From JBHEKP01 sp041859375 (GTDB lineage: Bacteria; Hydrogenedentota; Hydrogenedentia; Hydrogenedentales; CAITNO01): a stretch of 31,150 bases of DNA. The notes under the pieces were generated by a model. The model did no database searches and was not told where the DNA came from. It saw only the letters and a list, made by a program, of their open reading frames with translations. Location: NCBI GenBank assembly GCA_041859375.1, contig JBHEKP010000221.1:1-31150 (forward strand), written 5' to 3'. Below, one piece after another: positions 31,035 to 31,150 of this stretch. Positions within the stretch are counted from its first letter, which is position 1; each line of letters starts with the position of its first letter. The translations under genes were made by a program, and so were the position numbers.

Positions 31035-31150
31035 TCAGGCGATGCCGCGCGCCTTTTCGTAGGCGGCGATTTTATCCTCGAAGCGGAGGGTCAGGCCGAT
31101 CTGATCCCACCCGTTGAGCAGGCGCTCGCGCAGGAAGGGGTTCAGCTCGA
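31035..31150 (-). CDS. leuD: 3-isopropylmalate dehydratase small subunit, C-terminal fragment
   Basis: The minus strand reads ELNPFLRERLLNGWDQIGLT followed by LRFEDKIAAYEKARGIA and TGA (31037-31035). This matches the C-terminal end of LeuD, with the conserved LLxGxDxIGLTL and the final yEkaR helix. LeuD with LeuC isomerises 2- and 3-isopropylmalate in leucine synthesis in the cytoplasm. The gene begins beyond the right edge of the window. Normal GC content resumes here, marking the right border of the AT-rich island. Confidence 0.88.
   Translation of the reverse strand, partial: ELNPFLRERLLNGWDQIGLTLRFEDKIAAYEKARGIA

Noticed and set aside
1..31150. CRISPR arrays, tRNA or rRNA genes, insertion sequences
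   Set aside because: I saw no regularly spaced direct repeats, cloverleaf-like sequence, rRNA stretch or transposase reading frame. The AT-rich island also shows no obvious flanking direct repeats or integrase.

Overview
The window is GC-rich Gram-negative bacterial chromosome, by eye mostly about 65% GC, with one AT-rich island near the right end. Cell-envelope genes dominate: an O-antigen ligase-like polymerase, a GT-C-type membrane protein, a family 4 glycosyltransferase, a hexapeptide acyltransferase and an ExeA/ExeB pair. Signalling genes are plentiful: two histidine kinases, an HD-GYP regulator and a Ser/Thr kinase fused to a sulfatase-modifying-factor-like domain. With a cysteine-free FmdB-like protein, this mix suggests the Planctomycetes/Verrucomicrobia/Hydrogenedentes neighbourhood. 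That placement is an inference from gene style, not a phylogenetic result.

Layout. 1-528 (+) is the end of a metal-efflux permease with a C-terminal HMA domain; 555-2369 (+) is an O-antigen ligase/TPR protein. 6488-2373 (-) reads as a four-gene cluster: anchored glutaminyl-cyclase-like M28 enzyme, GAF histidine kinase, 91-aa membrane protein, and TPR/zinc-ribbon membrane protein. 6772-9191 (+) is a GT-C-like membrane protein whose frame is broken at a G8 tract. It converges on an acyltransferase (9827-9201, -). 10130-17085 (+) holds a radical-SAM/B12-like protein that lacks the iron-sulfur cysteine motif, a large CHASE-PAS-GAF hybrid kinase, and a REC-HD-GYP protein. 19400-17074 (-) is a coupled pair, a glycosyltransferase and a toroid-like protein. 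19549-25316 (+) is ExeA-like ATPase, ExeB/GspB-like protein and kinase-FGE fusion. 25388-28885 (+) is a sugar-binding lipoprotein, a TatD hydrolase and a CoA-transferase, ending at a strong bidirectional terminator opposite the FmdB-like gene (29251-28946, -).

About 29280-31010 is an AT-rich island carrying one gene. It is split by a T8 tract and ends in a HEPN-like domain with an R-x4-H-G motif, which suggests a horizontally acquired ApeA-type abortive-infection gene. The window closes with the C-terminus of LeuD on the minus strand.

The most notable points are the HEPN island, the radical-SAM-like protein without its cluster ligands, two genes each broken at an 8-base homopolymer (sequencing error or phase variation), and two promoters placed so that the mRNA would be leaderless or nearly so.
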